Shown here piece by piece: positions 1 to 7,731 of a stretch of DNA of 26,675 bases. The stretch is from Roseburia_C amylophila (GTDB lineage Bacteria > Bacillota > Clostridia > Lachnospirales > Lachnospiraceae), in assembly GCF_025567465.1 (NCBI RefSeq), contig NZ_JAOQKI010000028.1:1-26675 (forward strand), in the 5' to 3' direction. The stretch's first letter is position 1; each line of letters starts with the position of its first letter. The notes under the pieces are model-generated. The model saw nothing but the letters and a program-made list of their open reading frames with translations, searched no databases and had not been told where the DNA came from. The position numbers and the translations under genes were made by a program.

Positions 1-414
1 ACCGATGAATACGAAACCGATATTACGGATAAGAAAGAATTACAGATTCGTGATGCAATGGGCGATATTCTCAAACAGTTACCTCTCGACCTTAGTAAAA
101 AGGAAGATGCTTTTTCCAAAGATTTACTGCTGTTGATGTTAAAGCAATATAACCTGTTTCTGGAATCATTCCAGTTTGCCTGCAAGAATTACAAGGGCAA
201 CACGAATGAAGCTGATATTGCAAAAGTAATGGGGTTTGAATCGAATGATGAATATAACGAGATTATGTTTCTCCGGGAGATCACCCACACTGTTAATGCC
301 TTTAACGACATGGCAGATATCGTAAGGCTTTATTCCAAGAAACCGGAAATGGCAGAACAAAGGCTTGAAAATCTTTTATCAGAAGTTTTGTATGAGGATT
401 CCGATTCGGTATAG
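1..414 (+). CDS. Partial hypothetical protein of an integrated element
   Basis: The reading frame is already open at base 1 and runs to a TAG at 412-414, so the 5' end lies outside the window. The ATG at 58 is internal to the open frame and has no ribosome binding site, so it is not a convincing start. The visible 137 residues are acidic and mostly helical in character, with no membrane segment, signal peptide or motif I recognise. The gene sits directly upstream of a tyrosine recombinase in the same orientation, so it is probably cargo or maintenance DNA of the same mobile element. It does not look like a typical small basic excisionase. Function unknown. Confidence 0.6.
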   Translation, partial: TDEYETDITDKKELQIRDAMGDILKQLPLDLSKKEDAFSKDLLLLMLKQYNLFLESFQFACKNYKGNTNEADIAKVMGFESNDEYNEIMFLREITHTVNAFNDMADIVRLYSKKPEMAEQRLENLLSEVLYEDSDSV

Positions 415-440
415 AACGACAACCGGAGTTATGATATACT
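412..440 (+). promoter_or_regulatory. Weak candidate promoter for the integrase
   Basis: A TAGAAC box overlaps the stop codon of the preceding gene. It is followed after 17 bases by TATACT, about 60 bases upstream of the integrase start. The -35 match is poor, so this is only a candidate. Confidence 0.25.
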
Positions 441-500
441 TACACGCAAGAAGCATTTCATCAGTTCCGATTGTCTGATATCGAAAGGAGACACACGATT

Positions 501-1796
501 ATGGCAAAAGGATCTGTAAGAAAAAAAGGAAAGAAATGGTACTACCGCTTCTATGTAGAAGATTCAAGCGGCAATCTGGTTCAGAAAGAATACGCTGGAA
601 CAGAAAGTAAAAGTGAAACGGAAAAACTGCTCCGTCAGGCAATGGATGATTACGAAAGCAAGAAATTTGTCGCAAAGACAGATAATCTTACTGTAGGAGA
701 ACTTCTTGATATGTGGGCGGAAGAAGAACTGAAAGTCGGAACACTCAGCAATGGTACAGTGGAAAATTATCTTGGTGCAATCCGTTGTATCAAGAAACAT
801 CCGATTGCAGAACGCAAATTAAAAACCGTTACTGCTGAACATTTACAGGCATTTCTCGATCTGCTTACATTCGGTGGGGAATTTCCAGATGGAAAAGTGA
901 GAAAAGGATACAGTAAAGATTACATCCATTCCTTTTCAGCAGTATTACAACAGGCTTTCCGGTTTGCAGTATTTCCAAAACAGTTGATTACTTTTAATCC
1001 TATGCAGTATATTAAGCTGAAAAAACAGGCAGAGGATGTGGATTTATTCTCAGATGATGAGGTAGAAGAAGGCATACAGCCTATTTCCCATGAAGATTAT
1101 GAGAGACTGATAGAATACCTCAAAGTAAAGAATCCACCTGCAATCCTGCCAATCCAGATCGCATACTATGCGGGACTTCGTATCGGTGAAGTTTGCGGAT
1201 TGACATGGCAGGACATCAATCTTGAAGAACAATGCCTGACCATTAAAAGAAGTATCCGCTATGATGGCACAAAACATAAAAACATCATCGGACCGACCAA
1301 GCGAAAGAAAGTAAGGATTGTTGATTTTGGCGATACTCTGACTGAAATACTGAAAACCGCCAGAAAAAAACAGCTTAAAAGCCGGATGCAGTATGGTGAA
1401 CTTTACCACCGCAATTTCTACAAGGAAGCACAGGACAAAAACAGAGTGTATTATGAATATTATCATCTGGACGGAACCGAAGAAATCCCGGTAGATTACA
1501 AGGAAATCTCCTTTGTCTGCCTGAGACCGGACGGATGTCTGGAACTGCCAAGCACACTCAGCATTGCCTGCCGATCAGTTGCAAAAAGGCTGGACGGATT
1601 TGAGAATTTCCATTTCCACCAGTTGCGACACACCTACACAAGCAACCTCCTCTCAAACGGAGCTGCCCCAAAAGATGTGCAGGAACTGTTAGGGCACTCT
1701 GATGTCAGTACCACAATGAATGTCTACGCCCACTCTACAAGAAAGGCAAAGCGGAACTCCGCCAGACTTCTTGATAAAGTGGCAGGCAACGACTAA
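501..1796 (+). CDS. Tyrosine recombinase / integrase of a mobile element
   Basis: Site-specific recombinase that would integrate and excise the element lying to its left. The start at 501 is chosen because AAAGGAG lies at 484-490; the earlier in-frame ATG at 471 has no such site. The product is 431 residues, usual for phage and conjugative-element integrases. Residues 1-60 are basic (GSVRKKGKKWYYRFYVE) and look like an arm-type DNA-binding domain. Residues about 62-170 form the SAM-like core-binding domain. The catalytic domain shows R227 (AGLRIGE), a candidate beta-strand lysine K267 (GPTKRKK), H373-x-x-R376 (HQLRHTY), H399 (LLGHSD) and the nucleophile Y409 (MNVYAHS). All expected residues are present, so it should be active. 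Being the last gene before chromosomal-looking DNA, it marks one end of the element. Confidence 0.93.
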   Translation: MAKGSVRKKGKKWYYRFYVEDSSGNLVQKEYAGTESKSETEKLLRQAMDDYESKKFVAKTDNLTVGELLDMWAEEELKVGTLSNGTVENYLGAIRCIKKHPIAERKLKTVTAEHLQAFLDLLTFGGEFPDGKVRKGYSKDYIHSFSAVLQQAFRFAVFPKQLITFNPMQYIKLKKQAEDVDLFSDDEVEEGIQPISHEDYERLIEYLKVKNPPAILPIQIAYYAGLRIGEVCGLTWQDINLEEQCLTIKRSIRYDGTKHKNIIGPTKRKKVRIVDFGDTLTEILKTARKKQLKSRMQYGELYHRNFYKEAQDKNRVYYEYYHLDGTEEIPVDYKEISFVCLRPDGCLELPSTLSIACRSVAKRLDGFENFHFHQLRHTYTSNLLSNGAAPKDVQELLGHSDVSTTMNVYAHSTRKAKRNSARLLDKVAGND

Positions 1797-1804
1797 ATAA
1801 AAAA

Positions 1805-1852
1805 TTCCCTTATTTCCCTTGCTGATTCCGCATAAGGTCAAAAATAAGGGAA
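1805..1852. repeat. 11-bp inverted repeat after the integrase
   Basis: TTCCCTTATTT (1805-1815) is exactly complementary to AAATAAGGGAA (1842-1852) with 26 bases between. TTCCCTT is also repeated in tandem at 1805-1811 and 1814-1820. The position 8 bases after the integrase stop fits a terminator, recombinase arm-binding sites or part of the attachment site. The long loop and the lack of a U-tract make a terminator the weaker choice. Confidence 0.5.
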
Positions 1853-2073
1853 AATACATATCATTTCACTATTTAAGGGGCTGGAAAGCCCGTAAAATAA
1901 GGAAAGTTCAAGAAATCTCTCCACAAATTCCGATTGTTTTAATTCTTCTCAGTTCCACCTTCTTGCCCTTCAGACAAGAAGTATCCCTCGCTCAAAGAGC
2001 TCGGTCAATTCCCGGTTATCGGGGTAAAGCCCCTCAGGAACCTTCATTTTTTTGCAAATTATAAGTTGTTATT
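1853..2073. other. Intergenic DNA at the probable end of the integrated element
   Basis: No convincing gene. A plus-strand open frame through here has no ribosome binding site and reads like non-coding sequence. The attachment core cannot be placed because the other element end is outside the window. GGGGTAAAGCCCC (2020-2032) could form a small hairpin downstream of the minus-strand gene that ends at 2074. Confidence 0.4.
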
Positions 2074-2427
2074 TCAATGCTTTTTTATCATTTTCTTTTT
2101 CATCATATTATGTTCAAACTCAACCCATGCGATTTCAGAAAATAGAACTATCATATAAATAACCACCTGAACCACAACGCCATCCAGCTTTTTAATAAAA
2201 TATCCAAAAACAGCTTGTGTAATAAATAGCACACAACCCAAAATAATAAAATTTCTGCCATGTCTATGGTTCCATTCCGTAACATTTGTCAGTTCCTCTT
2301 TACGAAGAGGTTTCTCTCCCATATTTATTGATACTGGTTTTTCAGACCTATACTGCATAATTCCAAGTATGATAAAAATAAGTGAAACCAATAATGAAAT
2401 TACCAAATAAATAATTGTAGCTGCCAT
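2074..2427 (-). CDS. Small three-helix membrane protein
   Basis: A 117-residue protein. The start at 2427 is preferred over the upstream ATG at 2448 because GGGAGGA lies just ahead of it (minus strand, about 2431-2438). A strongly hydrophobic helix follows the start (AATIIYLVISLLVSLIFIILG). A short polar stretch comes next, containing GEKPLRKEELTNVTEWNHRH, then two further hydrophobic helices and a basic tail. The layout resembles DUF3784/SdpI-like small membrane proteins of Firmicutes, but I do not assign it to a family with confidence. It lies between element DNA and a decayed region, so it may be accessory. Confidence 0.65.
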   Translation of the reverse strand: MAATIIYLVISLLVSLIFIILGIMQYRSEKPVSINMGEKPLRKEELTNVTEWNHRHGRNFIILGCVLFITQAVFGYFIKKLDGVVVQVVIYMIVLFSEIAWVEFEHNMMKKKMIKKH

Positions 2428-2690
2428 GTCTATCCTCCCATAATCCAACTATTATTTGCACTTTTCAAGTGTCTCAGACAATACCTGAGCCTGTTCATAT
2501 GTATCTACTTCTATTTGACAACTGCCTTCTTGATTCCATCGCCATTATCAACCATTGTTGCTTCTGCCCTCTCCGACTCTGTCTGTTTCTTATTCTTCGT
2601 ATTCTCCATATGCCGGCAAAGGAGTTATTCTTGAATTATAAGATGCACAGTGGGACAGTCCTGTGTGTCTCCTTTGTTTTGATACCACTA
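2428..2690. other. Intergenic DNA with possible gene remnants
   Basis: No intact gene. On the minus strand, a stretch of about 90 bases ending with a TAA at 2452-2454 reads like the C-terminus of a protein (CQIEVDTYEQAQVLSETLEK then CK), but it has an upstream stop and no start. A separate 32-codon frame at 2511-2609 lacks a ribosome binding site. The region looks like decayed coding DNA. Confidence 0.3.
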
Positions 2691-3317
2691 TTAGATATCA
2701 GAACGGTCGTTGCCACAAGCAACGCAAATTAACTTTTTCGTTTTTGCCGCAGTAAACTGGATGACCGGTCCGGAAATGAGGATTGTTACTATGGTGCATA
2801 TGCCAAATTTTCCGCCCAGCATAACGCCTGTCACAACCATCACGACATCCAGTACCATTCGTACAATTTTTACCTGCCAGTTGTTCTTTTCCGCAAGAGA
2901 AAAAGTCAGTGCCTCATAAGAACCCCGCCCCAGGGAGGCTGCCGCATAAAAACCAGTTCCTATTGCAAAAAGCACAATTCCCAATAACATGATAAGTGCA
3001 TTTACCCATATATGCATACTGTACACATGTGCATTTGCAAACAAATCTACACAAAAGCTATACACAATCTGGTAAAGTATCGTGCCGATATGTATCTGTG
3101 ACCTGTCATAGAAAAACGCAAATACAATCATAACTATGGCTACTATCATGGACGCCGTACCGATACTTACATGAAATGTTTTCGAAATTCCCTGCCATAA
3201 TACGGCAAGGGTTGCACCGCCAAATCCCGCATACAATGCCAGTGTAATGCCATATGCTGCAACGACTGAACCAACCACTATAATAATTAATTTTATCGTC
3301 CACTCTAATTTACTCAT
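2691..3317 (-). CDS. YczE/YitT-like integral membrane protein
   Basis: A polytopic membrane protein of 208 residues (214 if started at 3335). It has about five hydrophobic helices, beginning with IKLIIIVVGSVVAAYGITLAL and including ALIMLLGIVLFAIGTGFYAA and a Gly-rich GRGSYEALTFSLAEK segment. This arrangement matches the YczE/YyaS/YitT group of uncharacterised membrane proteins, usual length 200-220. The start at 3317 is preferred because an 11-codon frame with a good ribosome binding site ends in TGA one base before it, which would allow coupled initiation. The 3335 start has no Shine-Dalgarno sequence. The substrate is unknown. Confidence 0.75.
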   Translation of the reverse strand: MSKLEWTIKLIIIVVGSVVAAYGITLALYAGFGGATLAVLWQGISKTFHVSIGTASMIVAIVMIVFAFFYDRSQIHIGTILYQIVYSFCVDLFANAHVYSMHIWVNALIMLLGIVLFAIGTGFYAAASLGRGSYEALTFSLAEKNNWQVKIVRMVLDVVMVVTGVMLGGKFGICTIVTILISGPVIQFTAAKTKKLICVACGNDRSDI

Positions 3318-3318
3318 G

Positions 3319-3354
3319 TCATTCCGTTTTTCCATGCCGCATAATATATAACAT
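3319..3354 (-). pseudogene. 5' remnant of a histidine phosphatase gene, or leader peptide
   Basis: On the minus strand AGGAG precedes an ATG at 3354. The frame encodes MLYIMRHGKTE and stops at TGA (3321-3319). That peptide is the diagnostic N-terminus of histidine (phosphoglycerate-mutase-like) phosphatases, with the catalytic RHG box; the family usually continues with W-N where the stop now lies. The rest of such a gene is absent and YczE-like coding begins immediately. It may be the scar of a deletion fusion whose ribosome binding site now serves the downstream gene. The peptide match is from memory of the family. Confidence 0.5.
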
Positions 3355-3381
3355 TTTGAATTTCTCCTAAAATCATAGTTT

Positions 3382-3903
3382 TTAACTTATCTTTCTGTTT
3401 AATAAGCCCCACAAACTCAGGAAACCTATTGCAGCTCCCAGCAACACTCCGGCTACTTTCATTAATTCATTGTTCCTAAATTTTTTATCTGGAAGAATGC
3501 CCGCTTTATTATAAGAATATTTTATATGATCTGTAGTATATGCAGTTATGGTATCTCCCACCTCATATTCTGTATACACACTTTCCGGCACCTGCATCCG
3601 CTTATTATATTCATTCGTTTTGCCACCATGATAATAGAAGAAATAATTTTGAGATATGGCATTATCTGCCGAAGCATCTTCGCTCCTTTTATCCGTTATC
3701 ACTACATCTTCTCTATCATAATCTTCTCCTAGTACCATCTCTTCCATTTGCCGGTCAAGTGCATTCGACGTCAAGAATACGTTTAACCAGACCATCACAA
3801 AAGCTATGCTTAAAGCAGTAAAGCAACTCCAGAACAGAACTTTCTTCTGCTTTCCGGTTAATCGTTCTTTTTGTTTCTGATGCTTCGCCAATTTGTTGCT
3901 CAT
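3382..3903 (-). CDS. Membrane-anchored protein with an extracytoplasmic domain
   Basis: A 173-residue protein with a lysine-rich cytoplasmic start (residues 1-20) and a first membrane helix at about 22-45 (VLFWSCFTALSIAFVMVWLN). A soluble segment of about 100 residues follows with many acidic residues and tyrosines (YTEYEVGDTITAYTTDHIKY). The second helix is at about 147-167 (VAGVLLGAAIGFLSLWGLL). The middle segment resembles DUF3592-type domains, which hold a similar V-G-D-x-I-x-A-Y strand, but the match is loose. The ribosome binding site is weak. It lies 30 bases downstream of the Rpn-like gene in the same direction and may be cotranscribed with it. Confidence 0.6.
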   Translation of the reverse strand: MSNKLAKHQKQKERLTGKQKKVLFWSCFTALSIAFVMVWLNVFLTSNALDRQMEEMVLGEDYDREDVVITDKRSEDASADNAISQNYFFYYHGGKTNEYNKRMQVPESVYTEYEVGDTITAYTTDHIKYSYNKAGILPDKKFRNNELMKVAGVLLGAAIGFLSLWGLLNRKIS

Positions 3904-3933
3904 GCTGTAATTCTCACATTCTTTCTAATCGTC

Positions 3934-4797
3934 TTACTTATCATACTTTTCCAGAAAATCCGTTGCCTTATCTTTATCTATATGCAGTTCCTCCTGCAGC
4001 AATAAAATAATTTCCTTCTCTGACTTTCCGAATCTGCGTCCAAGCTTTATAACTTCCTTCGTTTTTCCTACTATTTCGCCCTCTTCCAAGCCTTCTTTTC
4101 TGCCTTCCTCTTCGCCCTGTTTGCGAATTCTTTCTTCTCTCTCAAAGCTCTTCATATATGCAAGACCTACCTCTCCATCCCGTTTGACTGCAGTTACCAT
4201 CCGGTGTAACTTTTTCAGGTTTTCGGTGGAAGCATTCTCTACAGATGAATGTTCCATGTAATGCAGTAGCTGTTTTAATTCCTCCGGCGGATTTCCTTCA
4301 CTTCCTCTTGTATACAAAAATATGGTCTGCGCACCATCCTCATACGTTAATTCCGGCACTTCTACACAACGGTTCTTAATGGTATACATCATGCGGTTCA
4401 GTCCAAAGGGGTCATAAGTTGTAATGAAAATCACAACAACATTCCGAAGACTTCCATAGGTTTCGCCCGATGGCAAATTTCCCGCGTCAATTTTTGCATG
4501 ATAGAAACGGACTCTTCTTGGCAATGCTGCCATCTCGTTCTTTCCGTCATTCTGGTCCGGTTCTATATCAAAGATTTCACCATTCTCTTCATCCAGATAT
4601 ACATCCAGCCGGATTCCGTGGGTTTCTGTATTCTCTCCGCAAAAGAAACGCTGCGGCACTACCGTAAGCTTTCCTATCTGTCGATGCAGAATGCATTCCA
4701 AAATATACCTCGCTGACTGTTCCCCATAAATTTTGTGACTGGTTAAGCTATTTACCAGAAAGTCATCCACCAGATTCAGTTCTTCTAAAGTTCTCAT
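3934..4797 (-). CDS. Rpn family recombination-promoting nuclease (PD-(D/E)XK)
   Basis: Member of the Rpn/PDDEXK_2 family, proteins once annotated as transposases and related to the E. coli RpnA-type DNA endonucleases that stimulate RecA-independent recombination. The start at 4797 is chosen because AGGAGG lies 4 bases upstream; the earlier ATG at 4815 would place that site inside the gene. The product is 287 residues. The nuclease core shows D65 in GIRLDVYLDE and E79 in IFDIEPDQ, followed by LPRRVRFYHAKID and the family-typical VVIFITTYDPFGLNRMMYTI. The C-terminus is a charged helix rich in E, G and K (EEEGRKEGLEEGEIVGKTKE), usual for this family. It appears intact. Such genes are often multicopy. 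Confidence 0.85.
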   Translation of the reverse strand: MRTLEELNLVDDFLVNSLTSHKIYGEQSARYILECILHRQIGKLTVVPQRFFCGENTETHGIRLDVYLDEENGEIFDIEPDQNDGKNEMAALPRRVRFYHAKIDAGNLPSGETYGSLRNVVVIFITTYDPFGLNRMMYTIKNRCVEVPELTYEDGAQTIFLYTRGSEGNPPEELKQLLHYMEHSSVENASTENLKKLHRMVTAVKRDGEVGLAYMKSFEREERIRKQGEEEGRKEGLEEGEIVGKTKEVIKLGRRFGKSEKEIILLLQEELHIDKDKATDFLEKYDK

Positions 4798-5093
4798 TTT
4801 TCCTCCTTTTCCCATAATGCAGTGAAAAGCAGGATTGCATATATCTCATATTTTCCTAAACTTCCGCCTCTTCAATGCACTATGCGTTTATTAATTGTAA
4901 TTAGAATTTAAAAGCATAGAATTCATTGAATTGATACTAGAAATTTAGACTGGCTTTCGCCATTCGAAAATCAGAATATATGCTTTGTGTTGATTGTAAC
5001 AAATAAGTTCTTTGAATACAAGTAAATTTTTCCCAGTAGCTTAAACCTCACAGAATCTGTCACCGGTGCTTCTTACGGATGCCTAACGTCTTA
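4798..5093. other. A/T-rich intergenic region
   Basis: About 300 bases without a gene. It presumably carries the promoter of the minus-strand nuclease gene. A weak TTGAAG with AATATG 17 bases away is visible on the minus strand near 4845-4880, but I do not call it. No repeat, tRNA or structured RNA was recognised. Confidence 0.4.
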
Positions 5094-5143
5094 AAGCAGA
5101 AAGAGGCAACAACCCTGCCGGGCTGCTGCCTCTTTCTGTTTTT
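5094..5143 (-). terminator. Strong terminator hairpin downstream of glgP
   Basis: CAGAAAGAGGCA (5097-5108) pairs exactly with TGCCTCTTTCTG (5127-5138), with an inner CCC/GGG pairing. The minus-strand copy follows the glgP stop codon by about 26 bases. The plus strand has TTTTT after the stem, so the hairpin could act in both directions. Confidence 0.75.
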
Positions 5144-5168
5144 ATGCTTATGCTTTTATTTCTTAATT

Positions 5169-7643
5169 TTATTCTGCTTTGTCATCTACTGTAACAGTGA
5201 TTTTGTTCAGGTGCCAGATATCATCCACATATTCCTGAATCGTACGGTCAGATGAGAATTTGCCGGAAGCTGCAATATTTAAGATTGCTTTTCTAGCCCA
5301 TTCTTTTTCATCTGCATATGCAGCATTAATCTTCTTCTGTGCTTCCACATAAGAACGGAAGTCTGCCAGAATAAAGTAAGTATCTGCGTACTGTGTGCAC
5401 TGTGTATTCAGCAGTGAGTTGTAAAGGTCACGGAACAATTCCGGATCATTTGGTGAATAGAATCCGTTGATTAACTGCATCAGAACTTTACGGACATCCT
5501 GATCATTGTTGAAAATCTGCATTGGGTCATAATCGCGTTTCTGCTCATGAGCAATCACTTCGTCAGAGCTCATACCGAAGATAAACATGTTTTCTTTGCC
5601 GACTTCTTCTGCCATCTCAACGTTTGCACCATCCATGGTTCCGATAGTAAGCGCTCCATTCAGCATGAACTTCATATTACCGGTTCCGGAAGCTTCCTTA
5701 CTTGCAGTAGAAATCTGCTCGCTGACATCTGCTGCTGCAAAAATAATCTCTGCATTGGATACCTTGTAGTCTTCGATAAATACAACCTTAATCTTTCCGT
5801 TGATAGACTTATCATTGTTGATGACATCTGCAACAGAGTTGATTAATTTGATGGTAAGTTTTGCATTGCGGTAGCCTGCTGCTGCTTTTGCTCCGAAAAT
5901 GAAAGTTCTTGGAATGAATTCCATATCCGGATGCTCTTTTAATTCATTGTAAAGATACATTACATGAAGAATATTTAAGAGCTGGCGTTTGTACTCATGC
6001 AGACGTTTTACCTGTACATCAAAGATAGAACGAGGATTTACTTCAATTCCGTTGTGTTCTTCGATATAAGATGCAAGACGCAGCTTGTTCTGATATTTGA
6101 TATTTAAGAATTCCTGCTGAACCTTTTCATCATCTGCATAGAACTCTAATCTCTTGATGCGGGAAAGGTCTGTAATCCAGTCTTTTCCAACATATTTGGT
6201 TACCCAGTCTGCAAGTAATGGATCACCATGCATTAAGAAACGACGCTGTGTAATACCATTGGTCTTATTATTAAATTTCTCCGGGAACATCTCGTAAAAA
6301 TCTTTTAATTCCTGTTTCTTAAGGATTTCTGTATGAAGTGCCGCTACACCATTTACAGAATATCCTGCACAGATTGCCAGATGAGCCATTTTTACCTGAC
6401 CATCATATATAATTGCCATCTTCTCAACCTTGTGGTTGTCTCCAGGATATTTCTGCTGGATTTCCAGTACAAAACGACGGTTGATTTCTTCTACAATCTG
6501 GTAAATTCTAGGAAGCAGTCTTGAGAAAATCTCGATTGGCCATTTCTCTAATGCTTCTGCCATGATGGTATGGTTGGTATATGCACAACATTTTGTTGTA
6601 ATATTCCATGCATCATCCCACTCCAAGCCTTCTTCATCCAGTAAGATACGCATTAACTCTGCAACTGCTACGGTTGGATGGGTATCATTCATCTGGAATA
6701 CTGCTTTTTCAGGAAGCATATGAATGTCTGGATGATTCTTCTTAAATCTTGCAATCGCACGCTGTAAGCTGGCAGATACAAAGAAGTACTGCTGTTTTAA
6801 ACGAAGCTCTTTTCCTGCGATATGGTTATCATTCGGATAGAGAACTTCTACTAAGTTCTTTGCAAGGTTTTGCTGTTCGATTGCACGATGATAATCACCT
6901 TTATCAAAGGAATCCAGCTCGAAGCATTCCATTGGCTCTGCATCCCAGATCATCAATGTATTTACTACATTATTGTTATAACCTACGATTGGCATATCAT
7001 AAGGAATTGCTTTTACGGACTGATAACCTTCCTGTACGAATCTGGTTCTTCCATCTGGCTGTGCCTCTGCACGTACATATCCACCAAATTTTACTTCGAA
7101 ATTGTATTCCGGACGTTTTAATTCAAATGGATATCCATTCTGTAACCAGTTATCCGGCTCTTCTACCTGATAACCATTCTCTATTTTCTGACGGAACATT
7201 CCATAATGGTAACGGATTCCACAACCATATGCCGGATATCCCAGAGTTGCCAAAGATTCCATAAAGCAGGCAGCAAGTCTTCCCAGTCCACCATTTCCAA
7301 GTGCCGGGTCCGGCTCCTGATCCTCTATGGCATTTAAGTTGATTCCCATTTCCTCTAAAGCTTCTTTCACTTCATTGTACACAGTTAGGTTAATCAGGTT
7401 GTTGCCTAATGCACGGCCCATTAAGAACTCCATGGACATATAGTATACAATCTTTGGATCTGCTTTATCAAATTCCTGCTGGGTTGCAAGCCACTGGTCA
7501 ATGATTACATCTTTTACAACGTAGGATACTGCCTGGAAAATTTCCTGCTCGCTTGCTTCATCCATTGTCTTACGATAGAGGTATTTTACGTTCTCAACCA
7601 CCTCTTTTTTGAAGGTTTCCTTTTCAAACATTTTGCTTTTCAT
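5169..7643 (-). CDS. glgP: Glycogen/starch alpha-glucan phosphorylase
   Basis: Cytoplasmic, PLP-dependent enzyme that releases glucose-1-phosphate from the non-reducing ends of glycogen or maltodextrin using phosphate. The start at 7643 is chosen because AGGAGA precedes it at proper distance. A longer frame to 7769 would run into ileS and has no ribosome binding site. The product is 824 residues, normal for GT35 phosphorylases. Visible landmarks are EFLMGRALGNNL (72-83), the phosphate/glucan-site segment DPALGNGGLGRLAACFMESL (112-131), VKRLHEYKRQLLN (545-557) and the PLP-lysine box EASGTGNMKFMLNGA with K658. No other glycogen gene is adjacent. It lies 88 bases after ileS with a terminator hairpin between, so its transcription may depend on read-through or a promoter within the end of ileS. 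Confidence 0.97.
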   Translation of the reverse strand: MKSKMFEKETFKKEVVENVKYLYRKTMDEASEQEIFQAVSYVVKDVIIDQWLATQQEFDKADPKIVYYMSMEFLMGRALGNNLINLTVYNEVKEALEEMGINLNAIEDQEPDPALGNGGLGRLAACFMESLATLGYPAYGCGIRYHYGMFRQKIENGYQVEEPDNWLQNGYPFELKRPEYNFEVKFGGYVRAEAQPDGRTRFVQEGYQSVKAIPYDMPIVGYNNNVVNTLMIWDAEPMECFELDSFDKGDYHRAIEQQNLAKNLVEVLYPNDNHIAGKELRLKQQYFFVSASLQRAIARFKKNHPDIHMLPEKAVFQMNDTHPTVAVAELMRILLDEEGLEWDDAWNITTKCCAYTNHTIMAEALEKWPIEIFSRLLPRIYQIVEEINRRFVLEIQQKYPGDNHKVEKMAIIYDGQVKMAHLAICAGYSVNGVAALHTEILKKQELKDFYEMFPEKFNNKTNGITQRRFLMHGDPLLADWVTKYVGKDWITDLSRIKRLEFYADDEKVQQEFLNIKYQNKLRLASYIEEHNGIEVNPRSIFDVQVKRLHEYKRQLLNILHVMYLYNELKEHPDMEFIPRTFIFGAKAAAGYRNAKLTIKLINSVADVINNDKSINGKIKVVFIEDYKVSNAEIIFAAADVSEQISTASKEASGTGNMKFMLNGALTIGTMDGANVEMAEEVGKENMFIFGMSSDEVIAHEQKRDYDPMQIFNNDQDVRKVLMQLINGFYSPNDPELFRDLYNSLLNTQCTQYADTYFILADFRSYVEAQKKINAAYADEKEWARKAILNIAASGKFSSDRTIQEYVDDIWHLNKITVTVDDKAE

Positions 7644-7682
7644 AATGTTCTCCTTTTGTTTCGATTCCGGTGTTTTTTGTGC

Positions 7683-7720
7683 AAAAAGGGAGCAAGCCCC
7701 TGTCGGCTCCACTCCCTTAT
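7683..7720 (-). terminator. Terminator or attenuator between ileS and glgP
   Basis: On the minus strand AAGGGAG (7718-7712) pairs with CTCCCTT (7692-7686), with an inner AGCC/GGCT pairing, and the stem ends in a T-run (7687-7683). It follows the ileS stop by about a dozen bases. Only about 40 bases separate it from the glgP start. Confidence 0.75.
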
Positions 7721-7731
7721 CTTTATTCTGC

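Noticed and set aside
1970..2047. 25-codon minus-strand frame (MKVPEGLYPDNRELTELFER)
   Set aside because: The peptide looks plausible, but there is no ribosome binding site and it ends in a stop after a few codons. It may be a remnant; not enough to call a gene.
1819..2064. Plus-strand open frame after the integrase
   Set aside because: It has no ribosome binding site, its composition is not protein-like, and it overlaps the inverted repeat at the element end.
2469..2732. Plus-strand 87-codon frame
   Set aside because: Cys/Leu-rich reading opposite decayed DNA and the end of the YczE-like gene; no initiation signal.
4845..4880. Minus-strand promoter for the Rpn gene (TTGAAG/AATATG)
   Set aside because: Both boxes are poor matches in very A/T-rich sequence where chance hits are common.
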